A stretch of DNA of 45,937 nucleotides, taken from positions 1 through 45,937 of the forward strand of contig JAEEYE010000017.1 in NCBI GenBank assembly GCA_016291665.1, in the 5' to 3' direction. Positions 17,038-25,553 of this stretch are shown piece by piece (position 1 is the first letter of the stretch; the number at the start of each line of letters is the position of its first letter). The DNA is from Oxalobacter sp. GTDB taxonomy: Bacteria; Pseudomonadota; Gammaproteobacteria; Burkholderiales; Burkholderiaceae_D. Below the pieces are notes generated by a model. The model was not told the origin of the DNA and searched no databases. It saw nothing but the letters and a program-made list of their open reading frames with translations. Position numbers and translations under genes: made by a program.

Positions 17038-17874
17038 TTAGAGGATGTCTAGTGGCATCTTGCGCGTTGGAGGAGGGAAGACACGGTCGAGTTCCGCCAG
17101 TACATCTGTTGAGAGTGAGATATCCCATGCCTTGCGGTTTTCTTCAACACGTTTCGCATTGGAAGTTTTCGGGATTGGAATAGTTCCTTGGTGCAATAGC
17201 CAAGAAAGTGCCAACTGAGCCGGTGTAATGGACAATTCGTTGGCAATCTTCACGAGTCCGCTAGATCTTAAGATACGGGTTTGATAGAGCGGGGAGTAAG
17301 CCATCACAGGAATGTTGCGCTTTTTCTGCCATGGGATTAAGTCCCATTCAATGCCGCGTGAGCCGAGGTTGTAGAGAACTTGGTTGATGCAGCAATTGCC
17401 ATCGGGATCGTATTCTTCCGCCTCTTGCATATCATCGGTATCGAAATTTGAAACGCCCCAGGAACGGATTTTGCCGGCTGTACGGAGGGATTCTAATGCT
17501 TCGAATGTCTCTTCCAGCGGATACCCGCCGCGCCAATGCAGTAGGTACATATCCAGGTAGTCCGTTTTCATGCGTTTTAGGCTGTCTTCAAATGCCTTGA
17601 CAGTACCGCGCAGGCTGGCATGGTTTGGCAGGACTTTGCTGACCAGAAAGACTTTATCGCGTCTTCCGGCAATGGCTTCACCGACGACTTTTTCCGCTCC
17701 ACCGTTGCCATACATTTCAGCGGTGTCAATGAGTGTCAGCCCAATATCGATACCGCGCTGTAAGGCTTCAATTTCGCTTTTCTTTTCAAAGGGCGATTCT
17801 CCCATGAACCAGGTTCCCTGCCCTAAGGTTGGCATTTCGATGCCGTTGCGTAACGTAAGGGTATGTTTTGGCAT
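17038..17874 (-). CDS. Aldo/keto reductase
   Basis: This 278-residue NADPH-dependent reductase folds as a TIM barrel. The catalytic tetrad is visible: Asp and Tyr in LIDTAEMYGNGGAEKVVGEA (about residues 49-67), Lys in FLVSKVLP and His in LLHWRGG. The C-terminal cofactor segment is IPIPKTSNAKRVEEN. It most resembles the E. coli YeaE type, associated with methylglyoxal reduction, but the substrate cannot be assigned from sequence. It is on the minus strand, downstream of clpA by about 120 bases that contain a hairpin, so it may be a separate unit. Confidence 0.9.
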   Translation of the reverse strand: MPKHTLTLRNGIEMPTLGQGTWFMGESPFEKKSEIEALQRGIDIGLTLIDTAEMYGNGGAEKVVGEAIAGRRDKVFLVSKVLPNHASLRGTVKAFEDSLKRMKTDYLDMYLLHWRGGYPLEETFEALESLRTAGKIRSWGVSNFDTDDMQEAEEYDPDGNCCINQVLYNLGSRGIEWDLIPWQKKRNIPVMAYSPLYQTRILRSSGLVKIANELSITPAQLALSWLLHQGTIPIPKTSNAKRVEENRKAWDISLSTDVLAELDRVFPPPTRKMPLDIL

Positions 17875-17956
17875 AATTGTTTTCCCGTTAGATAATCCGA
17901 TTTCGAAATTCCATCTGTTACTTTTTCCGGTCTTTTAATTCCGTGTATTTTGCACG

Positions 17957-17980
17957 GGTTCAATGTCTGGGACAAGAACC
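17957..17980 (-). terminator. Hairpin between clpA and the aldo/keto reductase
   Basis: GGTTC and GAACC enclose a second stem, TGTC with GACA, around a 3-base loop. CCGTG (17941-17945) and CACGG (17953-17957) form another small hairpin alongside. There is no U-tract on the minus strand, so this may mark the clpA mRNA end without being a classic terminator. Confidence 0.35.
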
Positions 17981-17996
17981 TGTTTTTCAGATTGTC

Positions 17997-20327
17997 TTAC
18001 TGTTTGTTTAGTTTGGGCGTACTTCCAGTTTGCTTGAGGTTGCTTTTTGAGGGGGGAGTGTCTTCGTCTTCAAAAATCAAACGAACATTGTCATTACTAT
18101 CGACATCGACTGTGACTTTGCCGCCGTCGGAGAGCCTGCCAAAGAGCAGTTCATCGGCAAGGGCTTTGCGAACAAGGTCTTGGATGAGCCTTAGCATGGG
18201 GCGGGCGCCCATCATCGGGTCGAAACCTTTCTGGGCGAGCATGCTGCGCAGGTCATCCGTGAAGATGACTTCCACTTTCTTTTGAGCTAACTGGTCTTCC
18301 AACTGCAGTAAGAACTTATCAACGACTCGGAGGATGATATCCATGTCGAGTGGTTTGAAGCTGATGATAGCATCTAAGCGATTACGGAATTCAGGCGTGA
18401 AAGTCTTCCTGATTTCATCCATCTCATCGCCAAACTGTTTCAATCCAGTAAAGCCAATCGAAGATTTTTCAAGCGTATCAGCCCCTGCGTTGGTCGTCAT
18501 AATGATAATGATGTTTCTGAAGTCAGCTTTGCGCCCATTGTTGTCTGTCAGCGTGCCATGATCCATGACCTGTAAGAGGATGTTGAAGACATCGGGATGC
18601 GCTTTTTCGATTTCGTCCAGCAGTAAAACAGCGTGCGGCTTTTTGTTGATGGCTTCTGTCAGTAGCCCGCCTTGGTCGAAGCCGACGTAGCCTGGAGGTG
18701 CGCCAATGAGGCGGCTGACGGCATGGCGTTCCATGTATTCGGACATATCGAACCGGATGAGCTCAATGCCCAGTTGGAAAGCCATCTGTCTTGCGACTTC
18801 AGTTTTCCCGACGCCCGTTGGCCCTGAGAACAGGAATGCACCGATGGGCTTGTCTTCTTTGCCCAGACCGGCGCGGGCCATCTTGATGCTGGCTGCCAGC
18901 GCTTCAATGGCCTCGTCCTGCCCGAAAACCAAGCTTTTCAGGTCACGTTCAAGGGTCAGGAGCCGTGTACGGTCGTCCTGGTTGACGGTCTGCGGTGGGA
19001 TACGGGCCATCTTGGAGACAATGGCCTCGATTTCAGCTTTGCCGATGACTTTCTTTTGTTTAGATTTAGGCATGATCCGTTGAGCAGCGCCGGCTTCATC
19101 AATGACATCAATGGCCTTGTCTGGCAAGTGGCGGTCATTGATGTAACGGGCAGACAGTTCGGCTGCTGCCTGCAGTGCGGCAGTTGAATATTTGACGTTA
19201 TGGTGCTCTTCAAAACGGGATTTCAGACCTTTCAAAATCTGGACAGTCTGACCTACATTCGGTTCGTTGATATCGATTTTCTGGAAACGTCTTGCTAAAG
19301 CGTGGTCTTTCTCAAAGATATTACGGAATTCACCATAAGTCGTGGCGCCGATGCACATCAACTGTCCATTGGACAGGGCTGGTTTTAAGAGGTTTGATGC
19401 ATCCATGGTACCGCCTGATGCCGATCCAGCGCCGATGATGGTGTGGATTTCATCGACAAAGAGGATGGCGTTCTTGTTTTCTGCCAATGCCTTAAGGACT
19501 GATTTAAGGCGTTCTTCGAAGTCCCCGCGGAATTTGGTACCAGCAAGTAATGCACCCATATCAAGGGCGTAAATGACTGCGTCTTCGAGGACATCTGGGA
19601 TTTCTTTCCTGACAATGCGCAGTGCTAGTCCTTCTGCAATGGCTGTTTTGCCGACGCCTGCTTCTCCAACAAGAAGGGGATTGTTTTTCCTTCTTCGGCA
19701 AAGGACCTGGATGGTTCGGTCGATTTCTTCGTACCTTCCGATTAGTGGGTCAATCGTGCCTGAAGCTGCAGCTTTATTCAGGTTATGGGTGTAGCGCTCA
19801 AGTGGCGACTCGGCTTTTGCTGTGTCAGTGTCAGAAGCTGTTTCTGTTGCGCCTTCAGTTTCTTTTTCAGGTTCTTTTGGTGTGTCTTTTCGGATGCCGT
19901 GAGAAATGAAATTGACAACATCTAAACGCGTGATGCCTTGTTGATGCAGGAAGTAGACTGCATGGGCATCTTTTTCGCCAAAAAGTGAGGCAAGAACTGT
20001 AGCGCCAGTGACTTCGTCTGAACCTGTGCCGGATGATGCTGACTGGGCATGCATGATGGCACGTTGGATAACGCGCTGGAAGCCCAAGGTCGGTTGGGTA
20101 TCCATTTCCTTTGTGCCAGGGACAATGGTCGTATTGTCTTTGATGAAGTCAGATAAAGATCTGCGTAGGAGGTCAAAGTCAGCGTTACACGCTTTGAGTG
20201 TTTCATGGGCAGCTGGTTCGTCTAAGATAGCCAAAAGCAAGTGTTCAACGGAGATGAACTCGTGCCTTGCCTTTTTTGCATCGGAAAAGGCTTTCTGAAG
20301 ACAGTTTTCAAGGTCTTTTGCAATCAT
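17997..20327 (-). CDS. clpA: ATP-dependent Clp protease ATP-binding subunit ClpA
   Basis: ClpA is the hexameric AAA+ unfoldase that feeds substrates to ClpP. The N-domain (about residues 1-140) is the docking site for ClpS. The first AAA+ module has Walker [10 protein letters not shown] and Walker [15 protein letters not shown]. The second has GPTGVGKTE and [11 protein letters not shown]. An IGF loop in SSIGFTGLK is the ClpP-contacting motif, so it should be a true protease partner. clpP itself is outside the window. I chose ATG 20327 because it overlaps the clpS stop codon as ATGA and matches the family N terminus. At 776 residues it is of normal length. Confidence 0.97.
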   Translation of the reverse strand: MIAKDLENCLQKAFSDAKKARHEFISVEHLLLAILDEPAAHETLKACNADFDLLRRSLSDFIKDNTTIVPGTKEMDTQPTLGFQRVIQRAIMHAQSASSGTGSDEVTGATVLASLFGEKDAHAVYFLHQQGITRLDVVNFISHGIRKDTPKEPEKETEGATETASDTDTAKAESPLERYTHNLNKAAASGTIDPLIGRYEEIDRTIQVLCRRRKNNPLLVGEAGVGKTAIAEGLALRIVRKEIPDVLEDAVIYALDMGALLAGTKFRGDFEERLKSVLKALAENKNAILFVDEIHTIIGAGSASGGTMDASNLLKPALSNGQLMCIGATTYGEFRNIFEKDHALARRFQKIDINEPNVGQTVQILKGLKSRFEEHHNVKYSTAALQAAAELSARYINDRHLPDKAIDVIDEAGAAQRIMPKSKQKKVIGKAEIEAIVSKMARIPPQTVNQDDRTRLLTLERDLKSLVFGQDEAIEALAASIKMARAGLGKEDKPIGAFLFSGPTGVGKTEVARQMAFQLGIELIRFDMSEYMERHAVSRLIGAPPGYVGFDQGGLLTEAINKKPHAVLLLDEIEKAHPDVFNILLQVMDHGTLTDNNGRKADFRNIIIIMTTNAGADTLEKSSIGFTGLKQFGDEMDEIRKTFTPEFRNRLDAIISFKPLDMDIILRVVDKFLLQLEDQLAQKKVEVIFTDDLRSMLAQKGFDPMMGARPMLRLIQDLVRKALADELLFGRLSDGGKVTVDVDSNDNVRLIFEDEDTPPSKSNLKQTGSTPKLNKQ

Positions 20328-20641
20328 GCTTGTTCCATCACACATTGAAGCGGATGCCCTTCCTGTCGAGCGCAGGCGGCAACCTGGGAAATCTTGGTCG
20401 AGGCAATGTCCTTTGAGTAGATGCCGCAGACGCCACGCCCTTCCTTATGTACCTGCATCATGATTTGGAATGCGGTCTGCTCATCCTTATGGAAATACTG
20501 TTGAAGGATGAAAACGACAAATTCCATTGTGGTGAAATCATCGTTTAGCAGGATGACTTTGTACATCGGAGGAGGTTTTAGCGTGGTGTGCGTTTTTTCA
20601 AGCACAGCTTCACCACCTGATGGGGTATCGATTGGGGTCAT
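20324..20641 (-). CDS. clpS: ClpS adaptor protein
   Basis: ClpS is the N-end-rule adaptor that delivers proteins with destabilising N-terminal residues to ClpAP. The 105-residue protein has a flexible N-terminal tail followed by the core [20 protein letters not shown], with the substrate-pocket Asn-Asp-Asp. The [18 protein letters not shown] segment carries the binding-site His. The four-base overlap with clpA shows coupled translation. The cspD-type cold-shock gene often found upstream of clpS in proteobacteria is replaced here by the divergent rsuA. Confidence 0.96.
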   Translation of the reverse strand: MTPIDTPSGGEAVLEKTHTTLKPPPMYKVILLNDDFTTMEFVVFILQQYFHKDEQTAFQIMMQVHKEGRGVCGIYSKDIASTKISQVAACARQEGHPLQCVMEQA

Positions 20642-20698
20642 AAGGCATCTCTTTCAGTATCAAGCTATAGTATAGGTGTTTTGTACACGGACGACCAC

Positions 20699-20740
20699 AG
20701 GAGGGGAAGTTGTGTACTGATTTTCCAGTACAATGCCGTC
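20699..20740 (+). promoter_or_regulatory. Structured rsuA leader with a displaced Shine-Dalgarno
   Basis: A strong Shine-Dalgarno, AGGAGGGG, lies at 20699-20706, which is 34 bases before ATG 20741. Between them TGTACTG and CAGTACA (20713-20732) form a perfect 7-bp hairpin with a 6-base loop. Out-of-frame starts just after the Shine-Dalgarno (TTG 20710, GTG 20712) open very short leader frames. This suggests hairpin- or coupling-dependent initiation on rsuA. Confidence 0.45.
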
Positions 20741-21448
20741 ATGGAAATGACGCTTGAAAAAATCCTCCAGAGCCAGGGGTTTGGTACCCGTCGGCAGTGC
20801 CGTGATTTGGTCTTATCTGGAGACGTAGAAATTAATGGGGAGGTTTGTGAGACCCCATCCGAGCGGATTCCTGTTGAAGGACTGACATTTGTTGTGGATG
20901 GGAAGGCATGGCAGTACCGTGAGCATCTTTATCTGATGATGCATAAGCCTGAAGGCTATGAGTGCTCACATGAGCCTCAGCACCATGCCAGTGTGTTTGC
21001 GCTGGTACCTTGGCAGTTCCTAAACCGAAACCTGCAATGTGTCGGTAGGTTGGATCAGGACACAACCGGTTTGCTCCTGCTTTCTGACGATGGACAGTTC
21101 ATCCACCGGTATACCTCTCCTAAAAAGCATGTCTCTAAGGTTTACCAGATGACGCTAGCGGATGATCTTACTGAGGATCAGGTGTCAACATTGGAAACGG
21201 GAGTTCAATTGCACCATGAGAGAAATGTCAGCAAGGCACTGTCTTGTCGGAAGTTGGCATCCAATTCCTTAGAAATGGCGATAGATGAAGGCAAATACCA
21301 TCAGGTTAAGCGCATGATGGGGGCGGTTGGCAATAAGGTGGTTTCTTTGCACCGTCATGCTATTGGGGGGCTTATCCTGCCGGAAGACCTAGAGCCAGGG
21401 CAATGGCGCTATCTGACGGAGGCGGAGTTGCGGAAACTGGCTGGGTAA
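20741..21448 (+). CDS. rsuA: 16S rRNA pseudouridine-516 synthase RsuA
   Basis: RsuA converts U516 of 16S rRNA to pseudouridine. The N-terminal S4-type RNA-binding domain (about residues 3-60) shows LEKILQSQGFGTRRQCRDLV and GDVEINGE. The catalytic domain shows MMHKPEGYECSHE, the active-site motif VGRLDQDTTGLLLLSDDG with its Asp, and EGKYHQVKRMMGAVG near the C terminus. This is the RsuA/RluB family, and the short length of 235 residues favours RsuA. ATG 20741 and ATG 20747 are both possible starts; the frame also opens at TTG 20681. It is divergent from clpS. Confidence 0.9.
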   Translation: MEMTLEKILQSQGFGTRRQCRDLVLSGDVEINGEVCETPSERIPVEGLTFVVDGKAWQYREHLYLMMHKPEGYECSHEPQHHASVFALVPWQFLNRNLQCVGRLDQDTTGLLLLSDDGQFIHRYTSPKKHVSKVYQMTLADDLTEDQVSTLETGVQLHHERNVSKALSCRKLASNSLEMAIDEGKYHQVKRMMGAVGNKVVSLHRHAIGGLILPEDLEPGQWRYLTEAELRKLAG

Positions 21449-21567
21449 TCGGTGTGCCGGGAGTGTTTTGCCGTCGAGTAGTTACTTTGCCGAAAATTCA
21501 GGTCTTTTTTATTTCACTGTTTTAGTGTAACTTACGCTTTTTTGTCTGCTGGATACCTCTGGCAGCT

Positions 21568-21600
21568 TTGTCTAATTGTTTGTAACGATTCTTATATTAT
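21568..21600 (+). promoter_or_regulatory. Putative folD promoter abutting the start codon
   Basis: TTGTCT (21568-21573) is followed after 18 bases by the AT-rich TTATAT/TATTAT block (21592-21600). The folD ATG begins at 21605, so the transcript could begin at or within a few bases of the start codon. No Shine-Dalgarno is present. This is inference from motif spacing only. Confidence 0.35.
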
Positions 21601-21604
21601 AGAT

Positions 21605-22468
21605 ATGACTGCTCAAATTATCAGCGGTAACGAACTCGCGAAGAAAATCAGGGAAGGTATTGCAAAGCGTGCTGCAGCACTGGCAGAGAAGGGGGTTGTT
21701 CCTGGGCTTGCTGTTATTCTGGTTGGCGACGATCCTGCTTCTTCCGTTTATGTCCGCAATAAAGAAAATGCTTCTGTCAAGAACGGTATCCGTTCCATTA
21801 TGGAGAAATACCCGGAAGACTTCACCGAAGAAGCCTTACTGGAACGAATCCGTGTACTGAATGCAGATCCATCTGTCCACGGCATTCTGGTTCAGCTGCC
21901 ATTGCCGAAGCACATTGATACACGCAAAGTTATTGATGCGATTGCACCTGAAAAGGATATGGACTGCTTTAGTGTATTCAATACCGGTATGCTGATGATT
22001 GGAGAGCCACGTATCAAACCATGTACGCCTTTTGGTGTCATGAAGATGTTGGAATCCATTAATTATCCTATCCGAGGGGCACGTGCGGTTATTGTTGGTG
22101 CTTCCAATATTGTCGGTAAGCCAATGTCCATGTTGCTGTTGCAGGCTGGTGCAACAGTAACCATCTGCAATTCCAAGACCCGTGACTTGGGCTTCCAGAC
22201 CCGACAGGCAGATATCTTGATTGCGGCATCTGGTGTCCGCCATATCATCAAAGCGGATATGGTCAAGCCTGGTGCGGTTGTCATTGACGTCGGTATCGGC
22301 CGTGGTGAAGACGGAAAACTGTATGGTGACGTTGATTTCGAGAACGTCAAGGAAGTGGCAGGCTACATTTCACCAGTTCCAGGTGGTGTTGGACCGATGA
22401 CCATTACCATGCTGTTGTCCAATGCCATTGATGCCGCGGAAAGAAAGCTAGCGGAATCGCAGCAGTAA
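21605..22468 (+). CDS. folD: Bifunctional methylene-THF dehydrogenase / methenyl-THF cyclohydrolase
   Basis: FolD interconverts 5,10-methylene- and 10-formyl-tetrahydrofolate with NADP, supplying one-carbon units for purines and for Fmt. Signature segments are the [14 protein letters not shown] block with the catalytic Lys (about residues 50-63), the [10 protein letters not shown] segment, and the NADP-binding [15 protein letters not shown] with a later [13 protein letters not shown]. At 287 residues it is of usual length. I chose ATG 21605 ([14 protein letters not shown]) because upstream residues do not look like FolD. No Shine-Dalgarno precedes it, and a -10-like sequence abuts it. A strong terminator follows 12 bases after the stop. 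Confidence 0.97.
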   Translation: MTAQIISGNELAKKIREGIAKRAAALAEKGVVPGLAVILVGDDPASSVYVRNKENASVKNGIRSIMEKYPEDFTEEALLERIRVLNADPSVHGILVQLPLPKHIDTRKVIDAIAPEKDMDCFSVFNTGMLMIGEPRIKPCTPFGVMKMLESINYPIRGARAVIVGASNIVGKPMSMLLLQAGATVTICNSKTRDLGFQTRQADILIAASGVRHIIKADMVKPGAVVIDVGIGRGEDGKLYGDVDFENVKEVAGYISPVPGGVGPMTITMLLSNAIDAAERKLAESQQ

Positions 22469-22480
22469 TGACTCAATCAG

Positions 22481-22510
22481 AAGGGGTTCGCTTTTGGTGA
22501 GCCCTTTTTT
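22481..22510 (+). terminator. Intrinsic terminator after folD
   Basis: AAGGGGTTCGC pairs with GTGAGCCC and the first T residues (about 8-11 bp with wobbles) around a TTTTG loop, followed by six T. The U-tract ends exactly where the prlC frame opens, and the likely prlC start is only 25 bases further on. No room is left for an ordinary promoter downstream of it. Confidence 0.75.
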
Positions 22511-22534
22511 ATGTTCCGAAGAAAGATGGATGCA

Positions 22535-24592
22535 ATGGAAAACCCCATGCTTGATTTTAGTGGGCTACCTCGCTTTGACTTAGTTCAGGCAGAGCATATT
22601 ACGCCTGCTATTAAACAGTTGCTTGACCGTTGTAATGCGGTGGTCTCTGAGCTTGAAAAGCCGATGGCAGAAGTGACCTGGGATAATTTTGTGACACCCT
22701 TGGATGATTGTACGGAACAGTTGAGCCGTGCGTGGAGTATTGCAGGGCATCTATGTGCTGTCGTGGATACACCTGAATTACGGGCTGCTTACAACGAGAA
22801 TATTCCAGCGGTGACCGCATTTTGGACGGCCTTGTCGCAGAACCTGGCTCTGTACGAAAAATACAAGGTAATCCGAAACGCCTCGTCATTTGATGGGCTG
22901 TCGGCTGCTCGCAAGCAGTTGGTTGAAAACACTCTAAGGGATTTCCGCCTTGGTGGTGCTGAGTTACCGGATGAACAGAAAAAGGTTTATGCAGGCATCC
23001 AGGAAAAGGCGGCATCGCTTTCCACACGTTTTGCAGAGAATGTCCTTGATGCTACCAATCATTATGAGTTGTTGGTGACAGATGAAAAAGATTTGGCTGG
23101 TTTGCCTGAAGATGTCTGCCATATGGCTCGTTCCCTTGCTGAGGCTGAGCAGAAAACGGGCTGGAAGTTCACCTTGCATTTCCCATCATTTTTTCCTGTT
23201 ATGCAGTATGCGGACAACCGTACGCTGCGTGAGAAGATGTACCGTGCCAATTGTACCCGCGCTTCAGAGCTTGGAGAAAACTTGGAATGGGACAATACCG
23301 GTATCATCCAAGAGCTTCTTAGGCTCAGGAAACAGGAGGCTGGACTTTTGGGGTATGCCAATTTTGCAGAGGTCTCCCTTGTGCCGAAGATGGCCGATAC
23401 ACCAGAAGAAGTGTTGCGTTTCCTTGAAGAGCTTGCAAGCCGTGCGAAGCCTTTTGCTGAAAAGGACTGGGCACAGTTAAAGGATTTTGCTGCGTCGGAA
23501 TTGAATATCAGTGATTTGGCTGCATGGGATGTGGCTTATGTTTCCGAAAAATTGCGCCAGAAACAGTATGCTTTTTCTGAGGAAGAAGTAAAGCAATATT
23601 TTCCTGAGAACAAGGTTGTCGGTGGACTTTTTGCTTTAGTCTCAAAGCTTTATGGCATTACCGTCAAACCTGATACGGCACCAGTATGGCATAAAGATGT
23701 GAAGTTCTTCCGGATTGAAAAGGACGGACAGCTGGTTGGCCAGCTTTATATGGATCTGTATGCAAGGAATGGCAAACGTGGTGGTGCATGGATGGATGAT
23801 GCTAGGGGACGGCGTTTGACAGCTAAGGGATTGCAGACGCCTGTTGCTTACCTGAATTGCAACTTCACACATCCGGTAGAGAAGGATGGCGTGTTGATTC
23901 CGTCGCTTTTTAGGCACGATGAAGTGCAGACGTTGTTCCATGAGTTTGGGCATTGTCTGCATCATCTTTTGACACAGGTCGATGACTTGGGTGTTTCTGG
24001 TATTTCTGGCGTGGAATGGGATGCGGTCGAATTACCGTCGCAGTTCATGGAGAATTTCTGTTGGGAATGGGATGTCATCCAAGGGATGAGCTCGCATATC
24101 CAGACAGGTGAACAGTTACCCCGTGCGCTTTTCGATAGGATGCTCAAAGCAAAGAACTTTCAGTCTGGTATGGCAATGCTACGTCAGGTTGAGTTTGCGC
24201 TGGTTGATATGCACCTGCATTATGACTACGACCCCGATAGCACTAAAACGCCGCGTGATATCCTGGATGGTATTCGGCAGCGTATTGCTGTCAATATTCC
24301 ACCTGCCTTTAACCGTTTCCTGAATGCGTTCAGTCATATTTTTGCAGGTGGATATTGCGCTGGCTATTACAGTTATAAATGGGCGGAAGTGCTTTCAGCG
24401 GACGTTTTCAGTGCCTTTGAAGAAGTAGCTGAAAAGGAAGGTTCAATAGTATCTCCTGTGATGGGTGGAAAGTTCTTGGCTGAAGTCTTGTCTAAGGGTG
24501 GTTCCCGTCCTGCGATTGAGTCGTTTGAGGCATTTAGGGGGCGTCGACCGACCATTGATGCATTGTTGCGTCATAGCGGTCTCTTGTCCTGA
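22535..24592 (+). CDS. prlC: Oligopeptidase A
   Basis: PrlC is a cytoplasmic M3-family zinc metallopeptidase that degrades oligopeptides, including cleaved signal peptides. The zinc motif HEFGH is in QTLFHEFGHCLHHLL (about residues 470-484), with the third ligand Glu about 28 residues later in the SGVEWDAVELPSQFMENF region. The C-terminal substrate-binding YCAGYYSYKWAEV is also typical. At 685 residues it matches the E. coli enzyme (680). ATGs at 22511, 22526 and 22535 are in frame. I use 22535 because ENPMLDFSGLP aligns with the family start, and none has a strong Shine-Dalgarno. Confidence 0.95.
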   Translation: MENPMLDFSGLPRFDLVQAEHITPAIKQLLDRCNAVVSELEKPMAEVTWDNFVTPLDDCTEQLSRAWSIAGHLCAVVDTPELRAAYNENIPAVTAFWTALSQNLALYEKYKVIRNASSFDGLSAARKQLVENTLRDFRLGGAELPDEQKKVYAGIQEKAASLSTRFAENVLDATNHYELLVTDEKDLAGLPEDVCHMARSLAEAEQKTGWKFTLHFPSFFPVMQYADNRTLREKMYRANCTRASELGENLEWDNTGIIQELLRLRKQEAGLLGYANFAEVSLVPKMADTPEEVLRFLEELASRAKPFAEKDWAQLKDFAASELNISDLAAWDVAYVSEKLRQKQYAFSEEEVKQYFPENKVVGGLFALVSKLYGITVKPDTAPVWHKDVKFFRIEKDGQLVGQLYMDLYARNGKRGGAWMDDARGRRLTAKGLQTPVAYLNCNFTHPVEKDGVLIPSLFRHDEVQTLFHEFGHCLHHLLTQVDDLGVSGISGVEWDAVELPSQFMENFCWEWDVIQGMSSHIQTGEQLPRALFDRMLKAKNFQSGMAMLRQVEFALVDMHLHYDYDPDSTKTPRDILDGIRQRIAVNIPPAFNRFLNAFSHIFAGGYCAGYYSYKWAEVLSADVFSAFEEVAEKEGSIVSPVMGGKFLAEVLSKGGSRPAIESFEAFRGRRPTIDALLRHSGLLS

Positions 24593-24676
24593 CTTTCCAA
24601 GCGCAAAAAAACAGCCCATAATGCATTGGTTTTTCTTCGTGTTGCAAGAAAAGACTTTTGGGGTGGATGGCTAGCG

Positions 24677-25114
24677 ATGACAATAGTTGAGTTCAAGACA
24701 AATATCAAGGATAAGGTCTATTATGTCTGCCGTTGGCTTCGTAACGCTTTAGGTCAGTCTTCTGACACCCGTTTTGTCGTGGTGACTGAGGATGCAAGGC
24801 AGTTGGCACTCCTTGATACTGCTTTATGGACGTTTTCGGAGCTAGATTTCTTGCCACATGCTGTGTTGGGTTCGTCTTTGGCGGCGCATTCAAAGATTGT
24901 TTTGACGGATAATCCAGATGCAGAGTTGCCTGTCAGTCAGGTATTGGTCAATTTATCTAAGGAAGTTCCTGGACAGTTTGCACGTTTTGATCGGTTGATT
25001 GAGTTGGTTGCTGCAGATGAGAATGAAAAAGTGGCTGGGCGCAACCGCTATGTACATTATAGGGACAGAGGCTATACCCTCCTTCATGAGAAAGTAAACC
25101 CATGGGCGAAATAA
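24677..25114 (+). CDS. holC: DNA polymerase III chi subunit
   Basis: HolC (chi) links the clamp loader to single-strand-binding protein at the replication fork. The 145-residue protein starts TIVEFKTNIKDK. It has the DTALWTFSELDFLPH segment in the middle (about residues 50-64) and ends with NRYVHYRDRGYTLLHEK, which corresponds to the RYKxYR-type end of E. coli chi. I chose ATG 24677 because the frame's earlier start at 24626 adds residues unlike chi; GGATGG lies just upstream. It lies downstream of prlC here rather than in the common pepA-holC pair. The next gene overlaps its 3' end by 13 bases. Confidence 0.85.
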   Translation: MTIVEFKTNIKDKVYYVCRWLRNALGQSSDTRFVVVTEDARQLALLDTALWTFSELDFLPHAVLGSSLAAHSKIVLTDNPDAELPVSQVLVNLSKEVPGQFARFDRLIELVAADENEKVAGRNRYVHYRDRGYTLLHEKVNPWAK

Positions 25115-25512
25115 TAGCAGATACCATCGATAAGAAGCAGGATGCGGTGCCTGTTGTAAAAGATGAAGAAGGTTATCCGCTCTTGACGGAAATTTTGTCA
25201 ACCGTACCTGATCTTGTGGACTCAGCCCAAAATGAACGTGAGTGGGTTGAGTTGGAAGAGCGACTGGCGCAGCGGATTATGGATCGAGTGCAAGAACGCA
25301 TCGGTTTTATTCTTGAAGAAATCATCCAGCATAACTTGCAGTTGACTATGCAGAAGGTGACTGGAACCCTTTCAGAGGCTATTACCTCTGACTTGAAGAG
25401 CACACTGGAAGTCGTTGTGACGCATACCGTTTCAGATGAATTGCAAAGGCTCAAGCAGAGAGGGTATTTTTCCGAGACCGACCAACATAAAATAGCAGAT
25501 AGTCAGGACTGA
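25102..25512 (+). CDS. Small helical protein, possibly DUF2486-like
   Basis: I do not recognise this 136-residue protein with confidence. The N-terminal part contains YPLLTEILSTVPDL. The remainder is predicted as long amphipathic helices (LEERLAQRIMDRVQERIGFILEEIIQHNLQLTMQ and beyond) with no Cys motif, signal peptide or membrane segment. The layout, with a short N-terminal LTEI segment and a helical C terminus, and its place right after holC recall the DUF2486 proteins of Burkholderiales. It overlaps holC by 13 bases in another frame, so the two are probably translationally coupled. A role around the clamp loader is only a guess from position. Confidence 0.7.
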   Translation: MGEIIADTIDKKQDAVPVVKDEEGYPLLTEILSTVPDLVDSAQNEREWVELEERLAQRIMDRVQERIGFILEEIIQHNLQLTMQKVTGTLSEAITSDLKSTLEVVVTHTVSDELQRLKQRGYFSETDQHKIADSQD

Positions 25513-25553
25513 TTAGGTTTCCAGGGTGCTGACAGATTCTTGAGGAGAAAACA

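Noticed and set aside
24593-24676. TTTTCTT and AAGAAAA arms before holC resemble a terminator.
   Set aside because: The stem is all A/T except one pair per arm and has no U-tract after it.
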